64,000 bases of DNA, taken from Lactobacillus sp. CBA3605 (GTDB taxonomy: Bacteria; Bacillota; Bacilli; Lactobacillales; Lactobacillaceae). The translations under genes were made by a program, and so were the position numbers. Positions 7,815 through 17,555 of this stretch are shown in pieces (position 1 is the stretch's first letter; the number at the start of each line of letters is the position of its first letter). The notes beneath the pieces were generated by a model. That model worked only from the letters and a program-made list of their open reading frames with translations. It was not told the DNA's origin and ran no database searches. The stretch covers positions 1,240,001 through 1,304,000 of the forward strand of contig NZ_CP027190.1 in the NCBI RefSeq assembly GCF_002970915.1, written 5' to 3'.

Positions 7815-9056
7815 CTACTTTTTTAATAACAAGGCATCTTTATGTTCACGAACATAGGCCTTAAACATCGGATCAGTAAAATGCCAAGAATTACGATCCT
7901 CACTAGTTAAAATACCGAACTCATCACTTTTCAGCTGTGTAAGTGCTGGACTAATCGAGTTGGCACCCTTTTTATCATCATGTCGTAATTCGTTAACTGC
8001 TTTCAGAATATCTTGCATCGTCATCGTAGTCCGATCATCATTAGCCATTGCGTACAAAATGTAATTTCTAACTGTCGTTTTCGTACTGGTCTTATTTTTG
8101 GCCTTATCTAACAAGAACTCAAATGTTAATTCATTAACTTCAAAAATTTCATGAATTGCATCATTAATATAGCGGTCTTCAATCTTTTGATTGTTTTCAT
8201 CAACGGCGGCATAGCCCGTTTTCTGACCTAATTCATGCACTACTTTGCCAATTCCACTTGAAATATACGTTGTTCGCTTAATCTGTTCCTCAGAACTATT
8301 CAGATTGGCTTTATCCCAACCAGTTCTGATAATTTGATTGCTTTCTTGCTGATTTAAATAGGGTACGGAGATTGTTGCTAATCGACTGCGTAAAGATTGT
8401 ACGTCCCGCCAAAGTTCTTCGGCCGTTTGAGCAATCCCAACAAATATAATCTTAGCGTAAGAGTCTTCATAGTTAACCGCATCATCTGACATATTTTTAG
8501 CAATTTCAGCTAACCTAATTCTAAGATTCTTGGCATCTGCCGATAGATTTTCCATATCATCAACGACGAGTACCGTATTACGTTTAAACAAGGCTTCTTC
8601 TAATATGGCAAAGTCATCAGTACCTGTATATTGCTCATCAACCACTTGCTGGGTATTTTTAATCTGCTGCGAGCTACGCAAAGCAACCCATTTTGCTAGA
8701 CCTAAGACAGTATCATGACCAGCTTCAGTCGTAGAAACTTGTTGTCCTTTGCGTGTTAAATTCATTTTCAGCGCAATGTCTGAAAGAAAACTTTCAACAG
8801 TCGTTGTATTGGTCATGGTCACTCTAACGCTATTAGTTTGATAAAGGGCCTGTAACTTGTTCAAATTATCAAGAACCATACTAGTTTTCCCAGCACCTGT
8901 TGGTCCAAAAACTAGCACTTGTCGGCCTTGCTGCGAGAACTCTCTAAATATAGTTTTATCCAGAGCGCCACGATCAACATAATTTCTTGTCGCTGGTTTA
9001 CTGGGTGTGAACCACTTTGTTAATTCAACTTCTGCTTTTTTGCTATCCCAAGCCAT
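7815..9056 (-). CDS. AAA/STAND-like ATPase with C-terminal winged-helix-like region
   Basis: A 413-residue soluble ATPase. Walker A GPTGAGKT is at residues 51-58 and Walker B VLVVDD near 162-167. The remainder is helical, with a C-terminal part ('ISPALTQLKSDEFGILTSEDRNSWHFTDPMFKAYVRE') resembling the winged helix that follows the ATPase in ORC1/Cdc6-like and archaeal-type ATPases. Start at ATG 9056 with GAGGAAA upstream. It stands alone with no obvious partner. Such ATPases occur in replication-like, transposition and antiphage contexts; none is proven here, so I leave function open. Confidence 0.65.
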   Translation of the reverse strand: MAWDSKKAEVELTKWFTPSKPATRNYVDRGALDKTIFREFSQQGRQVLVFGPTGAGKTSMVLDNLNKLQALYQTNSVRVTMTNTTTVESFLSDIALKMNLTRKGQQVSTTEAGHDTVLGLAKWVALRSSQQIKNTQQVVDEQYTGTDDFAILEEALFKRNTVLVVDDMENLSADAKNLRIRLAEIAKNMSDDAVNYEDSYAKIIFVGIAQTAEELWRDVQSLRSRLATISVPYLNQQESNQIIRTGWDKANLNSSEEQIKRTTYISSGIGKVVHELGQKTGYAAVDENNQKIEDRYINDAIHEIFEVNELTFEFLLDKAKNKTSTKTTVRNYILYAMANDDRTTMTMQDILKAVNELRHDDKKGANSISPALTQLKSDEFGILTSEDRNSWHFTDPMFKAYVREHKDALLLKK

Positions 9057-9183
9057 TAAAATTTCCTCCCTCAAACATCTAATAGTCACCACATTATAAC
9101 ATTCTTGCGAGCAGGTAGGTGGGTATGGATTGTCATCATTGTGTCCAGATTTCAGCTTAATAGGATGTCTGAGCTATATCCCA

Positions 9184-9236
9184 AAAAAATAGTCCAATAC
9201 CTTGAAATCACAAACTAACAAGGTACTGGACTAACT
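9184..9236 (-). terminator. Terminator of the alpha/beta hydrolase gene
   Basis: Arms TAGTCC-A-TACCTTG and CAAGGTA-C-TGGACTA form a long stem, followed on the minus strand by seven T. Confidence 0.85.
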
Positions 9237-9264
9237 ATTAAAAACTGATCACATTAAATCTGAT

Positions 9265-10203
9265 TTACTTCACATACGTTCCCATAAATTGCGTCACCTT
9301 TTGCGTATACAATTTCGGTTGCTTAGTATACGATTCGGCATGGCCCGCACCTGGTACTACCCAGAGCTTTTTGGCCTTGACTGTCGTGGCACGATAATTT
9401 TGGTAGACCATCTTGGTCGGCACAAACGTATCCTGACCACCATGAATGAAAAAGATGGGCAACTTATTATGCTTTAGCTGCGCAACCGAACTCGCTTTGA
9501 GAAAGTTAAAGTGGGCCTTTGCATCGGCAACCCAACTCGCAGTATAAATTAATGGGAACTTTGGTAAATGATATAGTTCTTTGAGTTCATAACTCAACTC
9601 ATCACTCACACTCGTATAACCACAATCTTCAATAATCGCTTTAACCTGTGACGGTAACGGTTCACCGCTCATCATCATGACAGTGGCACCCCCCATTGAG
9701 ACACCGAATAACCCAATTTGGCTCTTGGTGCCAACACGTTTCACAACTTGGCGCGTCCATTTAACATAATCTAAGCGATCCGGCCAACCAAACCCATAAT
9801 AATCACCCGCACTTTGACCGTTACCCCGATCATCAGGGGCTAAAACATTATAGCCTCGACGATGCCAGAGGCGAATATAGCTTGCCATCTGTTCCTTATT
9901 CCCCATATAACCATGGGCAACGACAATCGTACGCGTCGTTTTTTTAGTTGCTGGTACAAAATCAGCCACTAATTTTAAATGATCCGTCGCTGACCATTCA
10001 TGCCAAGTTTGTTTTTTGACCGTTTTTAGCCAGGCTTGATTCTTTTTTAAAGTCGTCTGACTATTCTTAGAACTATGCGTCAAAACTTTGGGCGTCGGCT
10101 CAAAAGCAAAATGATAAAGATAAAAGCTCCCACCAGTTATCCCCATGATAATGACAACTACGACAGCTACTAGCGCAATTGTCCACTTTTTACGTCTAGT
10201 CAT
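9265..10203 (-). CDS. Membrane-anchored alpha/beta hydrolase
   Basis: A 312-residue serine hydrolase with an N-terminal membrane anchor (about residues 8-30) after RRKK, so the catalytic domain probably lies outside the membrane. The nucleophile elbow GVSMGG is clear, 'HGYMGNKEQM' is the oxyanion loop, and Asp ('GGQDTFVP') and His ('GAGHAES') complete the triad. It matches the BEM46/YqkD-like or S33 hydrolase type; substrate unknown. ATG at 10203 has GTGAGG upstream and overlaps the preceding DUF1836 gene, so the two are an operon. Confidence 0.8.
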   Translation of the reverse strand: MTRRKKWTIALVAVVVVIIMGITGGSFYLYHFAFEPTPKVLTHSSKNSQTTLKKNQAWLKTVKKQTWHEWSATDHLKLVADFVPATKKTTRTIVVAHGYMGNKEQMASYIRLWHRRGYNVLAPDDRGNGQSAGDYYGFGWPDRLDYVKWTRQVVKRVGTKSQIGLFGVSMGGATVMMMSGEPLPSQVKAIIEDCGYTSVSDELSYELKELYHLPKFPLIYTASWVADAKAHFNFLKASSVAQLKHNKLPIFFIHGGQDTFVPTKMVYQNYRATTVKAKKLWVVPGAGHAESYTKQPKLYTQKVTQFMGTYVK

Positions 10204-10681
10204 TTTTCGATACCTCACTAACTAAAAGCGCTAATTGTTGTTTGGTTAATAGGTGTGCTCCTACGGTTTGAGCCGCTAATTGAATGGCCCGTGTCATCGG
10301 ATCCAGTGCTAACTCGACCCTTTCTCTACGCAACGTTTGTTCAAAAGCCCGACTAAACTGCGTATAGCGAGCTTCAATCTGCCGGGATTCTCGAATTGTT
10401 AAAATCGCCTGACTGATTGTCGTTAAGGAAAAATCTTGCTTTAAAATCGTCACAACTAACACGGCCACTAATTGATGGCGTGCATATTGCCGACCTGCTG
10501 TGGGTCGACTAAAGAAATGCTGCTTCACATAACTATTAACCATCGTTTTAGTGACGGCTGAAATGCCCAACGGCGCTAAGGTTTGATTGACTAACTGTAA
10601 TAATTGCTCCATATACACCGGTACTGTTGGTAACTGTTGCCATGATAATAATCGAAATTTATTTAATGGTTGTGCTGTCAT
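10196..10681 (-). CDS. DUF1836 family protein
   Basis: A 161-residue protein of DUF1836, a Firmicutes family of unknown function with an N-terminal MerR-like helix-turn-helix appearance. The family pattern 'LPTVPVYMEQLLQLVNQTL...VTKTMVNSYVKQHFFSRP..GRQYARHQLVAVLVVTILKQ' is seen at residues about 17-82. The 'Y...Q' recognition region suggests DNA binding, but this is not shown. It starts with ATG after AGGAGG and overlaps the hydrolase gene. Confidence 0.75.
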   Translation of the reverse strand: MTAQPLNKFRLLSWQQLPTVPVYMEQLLQLVNQTLAPLGISAVTKTMVNSYVKQHFFSRPTAGRQYARHQLVAVLVVTILKQDFSLTTISQAILTIRESRQIEARYTQFSRAFEQTLRRERVELALDPMTRAIQLAAQTVGAHLLTKQQLALLVSEVSKND

Positions 10682-10887
10682 CGTTAAACCTCCTAAGCTA
10701 TTATTAAGTTACCGTAACTTAAACTAAAATTCAAGCTAATTTAGTGTTATCAATTAGATTATATAGATTTATAATCTACATAATCAGTAGCAATCCGGCT
10801 TCTTATTGAAAACAACTTGAACCGCTACCCAACTTTCGGCTAAAATGAATGAGACATAAAATTATGCACAACAGAAAGGACCCTTTC

Positions 10888-11361
10888 ATGAATAACGTTT
10901 ATTTAGCAGCTCCCTTTTTTGACGAGGCCCAAAAAGCACGCATTGCTCAGGTTAAAGCCGCTTTAATCGCTAACCCAACAATCAATTCAGCCGGCATTTT
11001 CTTGCCAGAAGAACACCAATTCGAAGCTGAACCCTTTGGTAGCCGAGCTTGGCAACAATACGTTTATGCCTCTGACATGCGGCAAGTTCACCGCGCTGAT
11101 CTAGTGGTCGCCCTACTCGACTTTGACATGACCAGTGACACTAACGAACCTGATTCCGGTACTATGTTCGAGATTGGCGCCGCCGTGGCTGAAAAGACAC
11201 CGGTTCTGGTCGTTCAATTCGATGCTGACAAACAACTCAACTTAATGATTGCCCAAGGCTTAACTGCTTATTTCGATGCTAGCAAAGACGGGTTACAAGC
11301 TTTAGCCACGTACGATTGTGATGATCTTAAATCTAGACCAGCCAAGCGCCCCGTTTTTTAG
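10888..11361 (+). CDS. ntd: Nucleoside 2-deoxyribosyltransferase
   Basis: A 157-residue enzyme that moves 2-deoxyribose between nucleobases in nucleoside salvage, a typical Lactobacillaceae enzyme. The N-terminal 'VYLAAPFF' binding loop is present, and the catalytic Glu is E95 in 'DSGTMFEIGAAVA'. The length and the C-terminal 'LKSRPAKRPVF' fit the PtdN/NTD group; purine-only versus broad specificity cannot be told. Start at ATG 10888 with AAAGGA upstream, rather than an in-frame ATG 39 bases earlier. Single gene with its own terminator. Confidence 0.9.
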   Translation: MNNVYLAAPFFDEAQKARIAQVKAALIANPTINSAGIFLPEEHQFEAEPFGSRAWQQYVYASDMRQVHRADLVVALLDFDMTSDTNEPDSGTMFEIGAAVAEKTPVLVVQFDADKQLNLMIAQGLTAYFDASKDGLQALATYDCDDLKSRPAKRPVF

Positions 11362-11382
11362 GCCTTTAAATCGTCACATGCT

Positions 11383-11433
11383 AAAAACCATCATTCCATC
11401 CGACACTACGTCGTGATGAAACGATGGTTTTTT
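11383..11433 (+). terminator. Terminator of ntd
   Basis: AAAACCATC pairs with GATGGTTTT, with an inner ATTCCATC/GATGAAAC pairing, followed by a T run. Confidence 0.8.
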
Positions 11434-11581
11434 AGGTACTAATCCGCAATAAAATCTAATCGAGCACGAACATTTAACACCGACAACGGCTAAAACTTTG
11501 CATTGTTCGTTACCAAACTAAACTTAAATGGCATTAATATTGTTATAATAGAACTTAAACAAAATGTGGAGGCCCGCCGTT

Positions 11582-13132
11582 ATGCAAATCAAATTAATCT
11601 CGACTAGTGATGTTCATGGTTATTTAGCACCCACCGACTATAGCCGGCGTGACCACGTGGTGCCCTTTGGCCTTAGTCGAGCGGCGACAGTGATTCAACA
11701 ATTAACTCAAGTAGACAATGACGATGTTTGGCCGATTGTCATTGACAATGGTGACTTCGTCCAAGGCTCACCTTTAACTTACTTTATTGCCCGCCAGCAC
11801 CAAGAAGCCGCTCCGTTATACTCGCGGTTAGCCAATCATAATCACGTCCAAGCGGGCGTTTTTGGCAATCACGAATTTAACTACGGTCTCGACTTTTTGG
11901 ACCTGTGTGAATCGGCCCGTAATTATCCCATGTTGGCCGCTAACATTCATGACGACCAGCACCGAACGTTATTCTCAAAACCTTACACCATTCTGGAACG
12001 CGCCGGAGTTAAAGTTGCCATCTTAGGCCTCACCACCCAATTTGTTGCCCATTGGGAACTCGCCAAACACCTAGATGGTCTGCACTTTGAAGACGTCGTG
12101 GCGACGGCGAAAACCTATGTCCCTAAGTTACGAGCATTAGCAGATGTCGTGGTCGTTGCTTACCATGGTGGCTTGGAACGCAATCCCCACACAGATGCGC
12201 CTACAGAACGCCTAAACGGCGAGAATCGTGGCTCTGCTCTATTAGCAGAAGTCCCGGGAATTGATGCGCTCATTACCGGCCATCAACATCGAAAATTAGC
12301 CGTCACGGTCCACGGTGTTCCGGTGACCCAACCTGGGATGAAGGGCACTAACGTTGGTGTAATCACGCTCGATCTCAATGATCAAAAACAAATTATCCAA
12401 GGTCAGTCGGCAGTTTTAAGCGTTAAGAATGCGCAGCCTGATACTAAAACCATGGCATTGATTCAGCCGATTAATCGCAAAATGGAAGACTGGTTGGATA
12501 CCCCGCTGGGTAAAATCAACGGTAATATGCTGGTACATAATCACCTAGAAGCTCGGCTACACAACCATCCTTACATTAACTTTATCAACCAAGTTGAGAT
12601 GACCGCCACCGGAACCGATATTGCGGCGACAGCGCTCTTCAATAATGATGTCCCTGGTCTAAAACAACATGTCACGATGCGAGAAGTCATGAATAGTTAT
12701 ATCTATCCCAACAAACTCGCTGTCGAAACAATTACCGGTGCCGATTTAAAACAAGCGTTGGAACGCTGTGCCAGTTACTTTTTGTTGCAGGCTGGGCAAG
12801 TTATCGTGAATCCTGAATTTTTAAAGCCTAAACTACGTCATTATATTTATGATATTTATAGCGGCATCGACTACACCTTCGATTTGACCCGCCCTATTGG
12901 GCAACGCGTGGTTCAACTCGATTATCATGGGCAACCTGTACAACCTGATCAACCCTTAACCGTCACGTTAAATCATTATCGTGCCGGTGGCGGTGGCAAC
13001 TATCCAATGTATTCACGTGACAAGATCGACCGTCAACTATCGATTGACATGACGGTTCTAATCGCTGATTATTTTGCCGAGAATCCAGTGGTGACTGCCC
13101 GTCAACCGACTAATTTTAAAGTCCTTTATTAA
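11582..13132 (+). CDS. 5'-nucleotidase / 2',3'-cyclic-nucleotide phosphodiesterase family protein
   Basis: A 516-residue metallophosphoesterase with the UshA/CpdB architecture. The N-terminal metal centre is visible as 'TSDVHGY', 'DNGDFVQGSP', 'GNHEFNYG', 'VVAYHGG' and 'GHQHRKL'. The C-terminal 5'-nucleotidase domain starts near residue 315 and contains the nucleobase-stacking type segments 'MREVMNSYIYPNKLAVETITGADLKQALE' and 'GGGGNYPMY'. There is no signal peptide, so unlike UshA it should act in the cytoplasm. Start at ATG 11582 with GGAGG upstream. Next to ntd, consistent with nucleotide salvage. Confidence 0.85.
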   Translation: MQIKLISTSDVHGYLAPTDYSRRDHVVPFGLSRAATVIQQLTQVDNDDVWPIVIDNGDFVQGSPLTYFIARQHQEAAPLYSRLANHNHVQAGVFGNHEFNYGLDFLDLCESARNYPMLAANIHDDQHRTLFSKPYTILERAGVKVAILGLTTQFVAHWELAKHLDGLHFEDVVATAKTYVPKLRALADVVVVAYHGGLERNPHTDAPTERLNGENRGSALLAEVPGIDALITGHQHRKLAVTVHGVPVTQPGMKGTNVGVITLDLNDQKQIIQGQSAVLSVKNAQPDTKTMALIQPINRKMEDWLDTPLGKINGNMLVHNHLEARLHNHPYINFINQVEMTATGTDIAATALFNNDVPGLKQHVTMREVMNSYIYPNKLAVETITGADLKQALERCASYFLLQAGQVIVNPEFLKPKLRHYIYDIYSGIDYTFDLTRPIGQRVVQLDYHGQPVQPDQPLTVTLNHYRAGGGGNYPMYSRDKIDRQLSIDMTVLIADYFAENPVVTARQPTNFKVLY

Positions 13133-13134
13133 AG

Positions 13135-13182
13135 AAAGCGGGTCCCTAGCTAAATGTCAACATTTAGCTAGGGACCCGCTTT
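13135..13182. terminator. Bidirectional terminator
   Basis: A 22-bp perfect stem (AAAGCGGGTCCCTAGC... with its complement) around TCAA, between convergent genes. Confidence 0.9.
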
Positions 13183-13194
13183 AACTGCTAATCT

Positions 13195-14055
13195 TTAGAA
13201 ATCAACTTCATCAGGGTCGTTAGCTAAGCCAGCTACCCCATGCATGCCATCAATGGTTTTCACATCTTCAGCACTCAATTCAAAATCAAATAATTCTGTA
13301 TTTTGTTGAATCCGATCAGCGTGCACTGATTTTGGTAGTGGTAAGAAACCGCGTTGCAATGACCAACGGAGCACCACTTGGGCCACACTCTTTTGATACT
13401 TATCCGCAATCGTCTTCAATGCTAGAATACCAAAAATCTTACCTGTGCCTAATGGACTGTAGGCTTCGGACAAAATGCCATGCGCTTCATTGTAAGCCAC
13501 AACTTCAGGTTCAGTATCACTAGGATTCAAGAAAATTTGGTTCACAGCTGGGACCACTTTAGCCGTCTTTAATAAGACATCCAAATGCGCTGGGCGGAAA
13601 TTAGAGACCCCAATTGCCCGCGCTTTGCGAGCCGCATATAAGTCTTCCATGGCGCGCCAAGTATCGGCCGTCAATTGTTCAAAGTTATCCCGCATCGCTG
13701 CTGGATTAGGCCAATGAATTAAATATAAATCAACATAGTCTAAGCCTAACTTGTCTAATGAGGTGGCTAACGCGGCCTTTGTCGCTTCATAACCATGATC
13801 GGCATTCCAAAGTTTGGTGGTCACAAATAAGTCTTTGCGGTCAATGCCACTATCTGCAATCGCTTTACCAACACTATCTTCGTTGCCGTAAGCAGCTGCG
13901 GTATCAATATGGCGATAACCAGCTTTTAAAGCCGCCAGTACAGACTCATAAGCCACTTGACCATCGGGTGTTTGCCAAGTCCCAAAACCAACAATCGGAA
14001 TCTTGGTACCATTATTCAAACTATACGTATCGGTAAGCTTTGTTAATTGTGTCAT
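13195..14055 (-). CDS. Aldo/keto reductase
   Basis: A 286-residue NADPH-dependent reductase of the AKR5/2,5-diketogluconate reductase type. 'GYRHIDTAAAYGNEDSVGKAI' carries the catalytic Asp and Tyr, 'TTKLW' the Lys, and 'DLYLIHWPNP' the His; 'LPKSVHADRIQQN' near the C-terminus is the NADPH-binding loop. It reduces small carbonyls such as methylglyoxal or keto sugars; the substrate is not readable. ATG with GGAGG upstream; single gene. Confidence 0.88.
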   Translation of the reverse strand: MTQLTKLTDTYSLNNGTKIPIVGFGTWQTPDGQVAYESVLAALKAGYRHIDTAAAYGNEDSVGKAIADSGIDRKDLFVTTKLWNADHGYEATKAALATSLDKLGLDYVDLYLIHWPNPAAMRDNFEQLTADTWRAMEDLYAARKARAIGVSNFRPAHLDVLLKTAKVVPAVNQIFLNPSDTEPEVVAYNEAHGILSEAYSPLGTGKIFGILALKTIADKYQKSVAQVVLRWSLQRGFLPLPKSVHADRIQQNTELFDFELSAEDVKTIDGMHGVAGLANDPDEVDF

Positions 14056-14201
14056 TAAGAAATGCCTCCAGTATTTTATTTACTAAGACTAAGTTTACTC
14101 GTCAAGGGGGGCTTTGGTCAAGTATCTTGTCCCTAAATAGATGACACCATCCCGATTCGGTGCGAAAATATGATTATCTTAAATAAATGGCGGTGATAAT
14201 A

Positions 14202-14954
14202 ATGGCCGATGCGACTTTATTAATGCAAACAGCCCTATTAGCTGGTGCGACCTTGTTAGAAAATGGCGCTGAAATTGCGCGGGTAGAAGATACAATGCAA
14301 CGAATTGCCACTAACGCCGGTTATCCCGACGCCCAGATTTTTGTTTTGTTAACTGGTATTACCATCTCATTGCCAACTATCACCGCTAGTCAGGTACGCG
14401 CCATTCATCAACGGGGCATGGACTTAGAAAAGGTGGACCAAGTGAACACGTTATCGCGCCAATTCGCCCAACACCAAATTACCCTCCCAACATTTGCAAC
14501 CAAGCTCAAGCATGTCAGTCAAGCCGTCCCAACCTTCCGTTTTTATTGGTTAGCCTTAGCAGCTTTAATCGTTAGTGTGACACTGATGATTGCCTTTACC
14601 GGCCATGCCACACCAGCCGATTTAATCACGTGTGGTCTGGCTGGCATCGGCGGCTTTAGCGTTTATTATTGGATTAATCGCCTGGGTCAAATTCGTTTTC
14701 TGAGTGAGTTTGCCGGGGCCTTAATTATCGGTATCGTTACCTTAGTTGGGTTTTATCTAACAACCGGTCACTATCATCCGGATGCCATCATTATTGGTGC
14801 CATCATGCCTTTAGTCCCAGGGGTCGCCATTACGAATGCCGTCCGTGATACAATGACTGGTAACTTATTAAGCGGTCCAGCCCGTGCGATGGAAGCGATT
14901 CTATCCGCTTGTGCCATTGGCGTTGGAATTGCCTTAACATCGATTTTTTATTAA
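14202..14954 (+). CDS. Threonine/serine exporter family protein, N-terminal-domain subunit (ThrE type)
   Basis: A 250-residue protein with a soluble N-terminal part ('LLENGAEIARVEDTMQRIA', a conserved ThrE_1 motif) followed by five membrane helices from about residue 115. ThrE of corynebacteria exports threonine and serine as one fused protein; here the function is split between this gene and the next. I choose the ATG at 14202, GGCGGTG upstream being the only plausible ribosome site. The next gene begins 14 bases after the stop. Confidence 0.8.
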   Translation: MADATLLMQTALLAGATLLENGAEIARVEDTMQRIATNAGYPDAQIFVLLTGITISLPTITASQVRAIHQRGMDLEKVDQVNTLSRQFAQHQITLPTFATKLKHVSQAVPTFRFYWLALAALIVSVTLMIAFTGHATPADLITCGLAGIGGFSVYYWINRLGQIRFLSEFAGALIIGIVTLVGFYLTTGHYHPDAIIIGAIMPLVPGVAITNAVRDTMTGNLLSGPARAMEAILSACAIGVGIALTSIFY

Positions 14955-14968
14955 GGGAGATGCTTAAC

Positions 14969-15454
14969 ATGGGACATTGGTTGTTAACCACTGGCTTATT
15001 ACAAACCCTGCTCGCCTATTTAGCCACCGCGGGTTTCGGTGTTTTATTAAATATTCCACGGCGAGCAGTTAACCTGAGTGGCTGGGTTGGCGCAGCGGGC
15101 TGGGTCACCTATGAAGCAATTGCTCAAGCTTTGCCGCTGACCATCAATATCAAGCTTGCATTAGGTAACTTAGGCGCTGCCATTGTGATTGGCGTCGCTA
15201 GTGGTTGGGCGGCACACTATAAACAAATGCCGATGATTATTTTCAACATTCCCAGCTTAGTGCCACTCGTACCAGGTGGGCAAGCTTACCGCGTTGTTCG
15301 TAATCTGGTTACCGGTCATCCTGCCATGGCCACCCATTATTTTGTCCAAGTTGTTATTATTGCGGGCGTGATTGCGATTGGCTTTTTAATCGCTGAATTT
15401 ATCAACCGGTTAACTTGGACTTTAGCGCAGCAACTGCAAAAGGATCACGCTTGA
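14969..15454 (+). CDS. Threonine/serine exporter family protein, C-terminal-domain subunit
   Basis: A 161-residue membrane protein with about four to five helices that matches the second half of ThrE (DUF3815/ThrE_2). 'GFGVLLNIPRRAVNLSGWVGAAGWVTYE' and 'NIPSLVPLVPGGQAYRVVRNLVTG' are typical. Start at ATG 14969 with GGGAG 9 bases before it. It forms a two-gene operon with the N-terminal subunit and is presumed to make one exporter with it. Confidence 0.8.
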   Translation: MGHWLLTTGLLQTLLAYLATAGFGVLLNIPRRAVNLSGWVGAAGWVTYEAIAQALPLTINIKLALGNLGAAIVIGVASGWAAHYKQMPMIIFNIPSLVPLVPGGQAYRVVRNLVTGHPAMATHYFVQVVIIAGVIAIGFLIAEFINRLTWTLAQQLQKDHA

Positions 15455-15483
15455 AATTGGTTTTCAAGCGTGATCCTTTTTAA
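15438..15483. terminator. Bidirectional terminator
   Basis: AAAAGGATCACGCTTGAAA pairs with TTTCAAGCGTGATCCTTTT; the 5' arm overlaps the end of the exporter gene. Confidence 0.88.
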
Positions 15484-15500
15484 AATCAGTCGTTCAAGGC

Positions 15501-16328
15501 TTAATGGACCAGTGTAAAGTAGGCGATTACTAAGGCCCCTAGTACAATCCGATACCAACCAAAGACCTTGAAATCATTACGTTTGATGTAATCTAGCAAG
15601 AAACGAATGGATAAGTAAGCCACTACGAAGGAGACAATCACCCCAACTGCTAGGACAACCCCTTGGGCGCCAGCTAACGAATTGCCGTGATCAAAATACT
15701 TATACAACTTCAATAATGACGCCCCAAACATGGTTGGAATCGCCATAAAGAATGAGAACTCAGTCGCCACATAGCGTGAAGTCCCAATTAGAATTGCGCC
15801 TAAAATCGTGGCGCCAGAACGTGAAGTCCCTGGTACTAACGAAAGTAATTGGAAACAACCGATAAAAAGCGCCGTCGTATAAGGCAACGTCTTTAATTCA
15901 CTGAACCGCGGTGTTAAACGTTTATTATGATTTTCAATCACAATAAACAGCACCCCATAAATAATCAAAGTTGCTGAAACAACCGCCCAATTCATCAGAT
16001 GTGCATCCATCCAGTCATTTAATGGCAAGCCAATAATAACTGATGGAATGACCGCTAAAATCACTTTACTCCATAACACCCAAGTATCCCGCTTTTCCGG
16101 CCGACTCTTACGTGGCGATAAGGGATTTAATTTATGGAAGTAGATGACAACCACCGCCATAATCGCACCCAGCTGAATCACCACATTAAACATATCCGTA
16201 AACTGCGTTGATTGTTGCATCTTGATAAACTCATCAACTAAGACCAAATGCCCCGTTGAACTAATTGGTAAGAATTCAGTAATCCCTTCAACAATCCCCA
16301 AGATTACTGCTTTAATAATATCTAACAC
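15501..16328 (-). CDS. uppP: Undecaprenyl-diphosphatase UppP (BacA)
   Basis: A 275-residue membrane phosphatase that recycles undecaprenyl pyrophosphate to the monophosphate carrier used for peptidoglycan and wall polymers, and gives some bacitracin resistance. The two catalytic motifs are present: '[15 protein letters not shown]' (about 14-28) and '[11 protein letters not shown]' (about 165-175). Eight helices are predicted. It starts with GTG after AAAGGA. Single gene; length is usual for the family. Confidence 0.93.
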   Translation of the reverse strand: MLDIIKAVILGIVEGITEFLPISSTGHLVLVDEFIKMQQSTQFTDMFNVVIQLGAIMAVVVIYFHKLNPLSPRKSRPEKRDTWVLWSKVILAVIPSVIIGLPLNDWMDAHLMNWAVVSATLIIYGVLFIVIENHNKRLTPRFSELKTLPYTTALFIGCFQLLSLVPGTSRSGATILGAILIGTSRYVATEFSFFMAIPTMFGASLLKLYKYFDHGNSLAGAQGVVLAVGVIVSFVVAYLSIRFLLDYIKRNDFKVFGWYRIVLGALVIAYFTLVH

Positions 16329-16436
16329 TGGCTAATTCCTTTCTTTTTCAACCCTTGCAACTGGCATTTAAACTATTTAATTATATCAAGGCCACTAACG
16401 AGTTAATAGCACAATTCAGTAAGTATTTTGTAAAGT

Positions 16437-16955
16437 TTAGGCTGATAGGGCCGCTAAAGCCTGATCAAAGGCACCTTTAGTTTCGTTATCGAAACAAACA
16501 ATCTGAATTAATTGCACCGTTTTGGCCGTGGTTTGGGCCGTTGCTTGTAAAGTTTGTAGTGCAATTGGGGCCGCCAGCGCTAAAGGAAAGTGATAGACCC
16601 CTGTACTAATTGATGGAAACGCCACCTGTTGACAACCATGGGCTGCAGCAATATTCAAGCTATTGCGATAACTATTCGCCAGCAATTGCCGTTCATTTTG
16701 CTGCCCACCACGCCATATTGGGCCAGGCGTATGAATGATAAATTTAGCCGGCAAACGATACCCGCGAGTTAGCTTAGCCTCACCCGTTTCACAACCGTTT
16801 AATAGCCGGCAGGCCGCTAATAAAGCGGGACCAGCGGCCTGATGAATCGCGCCATCCACGCCGCCCCCGCCTAACAAAGTTGTATTCGCTGCGTTCACGA
16901 TAGCATCCACTTTAACTTGAGTAATATCGCCACGAACAATCTCAATTTTAACCAT
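16437..16955 (-). CDS. Macrodomain protein (O-acetyl-ADP-ribose deacetylase, YmdB-like)
   Basis: A 172-residue macrodomain that binds and hydrolyses ADP-ribose derivatives. The motif '[27 protein letters not shown]' near the start contains the binding Asp and Asn residues, and '[17 protein letters not shown]' is the second conserved loop. It is the YmdB/MacroD type. It begins 3 bases after the TetR gene stop, so the two are one transcript. Confidence 0.88.
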   Translation of the reverse strand: MVKIEIVRGDITQVKVDAIVNAANTTLLGGGGVDGAIHQAAGPALLAACRLLNGCETGEAKLTRGYRLPAKFIIHTPGPIWRGGQQNERQLLANSYRNSLNIAAAHGCQQVAFPSISTGVYHFPLALAAPIALQTLQATAQTTAKTVQLIQIVCFDNETKGAFDQALAALSA

Positions 16956-16958
16956 CCG

Positions 16959-17540
16959 CTAGCTTCCTTCCACAATTAATTGAACACTTACAGTTGCCTG
17001 TTGTTTTAACTGGGCTGCGCTGGGCGCTTGCTTCGCTAAAATCTGTAACCCAGTCCGAACTTGCATTAAACTAGCCGCTAAGGCTGCCACAGAAGCTGGT
17101 AAGGTCGCCGCATGAGGACTTAATAGCCCCACTAACCGCGTTTGTAAACCAGCATATATCGCCTGCGTCTGGTCGGCAATAAGTTGATCTTGATGCCCAA
17201 CTTCGGCCATTAAATTAACCATGAGACAGCCCGCTGGCCACCGGTCACTTTGAAATGGCAGTAGCACACAATCTGTCAAAAGACCTGTTAACGGGGTTCC
17301 CAACGCTTGATCACGTTGTATCAGTTGTGTTAACTGCTGATCCAAAACGGTCTGATAAGCCTGTAAACTTTGCCGTAATGCGACGGCTTTGCTGTGATAA
17401 TGCCGATAGAATTGTGAGCGTGACAGTTGCCCGACATGGACTAGATCATCCACCGTCGTCTGGGCATACCCGTGTTGCCAAAACTGCACCATGAAGGCTT
17501 CCACCACCGCTGATGGCATTACTTTTTGCGTTGTTGTCAT
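16959..17540 (-). CDS. TetR family regulator
   Basis: A 193-residue repressor with an N-terminal TetR helix-turn-helix ('HGYAQTTVDDLVHVGQLSRSQFYRHYHSKAVALRQSL', about 22-58) and a C-terminal TetR_C-type domain ('GCLMVNLMAEVGHQDQLI'), like regulators of redox-stress and NADPH-reductase genes. ATG at 17540 with AAGGAAGG upstream. It lies between DUF4870 and macrodomain genes with gaps of 15 and 3 bases. Its target is probably its own operon. Confidence 0.83.
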   Translation of the reverse strand: MTTTQKVMPSAVVEAFMVQFWQHGYAQTTVDDLVHVGQLSRSQFYRHYHSKAVALRQSLQAYQTVLDQQLTQLIQRDQALGTPLTGLLTDCVLLPFQSDRWPAGCLMVNLMAEVGHQDQLIADQTQAIYAGLQTRLVGLLSPHAATLPASVAALAASLMQVRTGLQILAKQAPSAAQLKQQATVSVQLIVEGS

Positions 17541-17555
17541 TGCCGACACCTTCCT

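Noticed and set aside
13758..14036. Plus-strand open frame opposite the aldo/keto reductase
   Set aside because: It is antisense to a clear family member and shows no protein-like composition or ribosome site.
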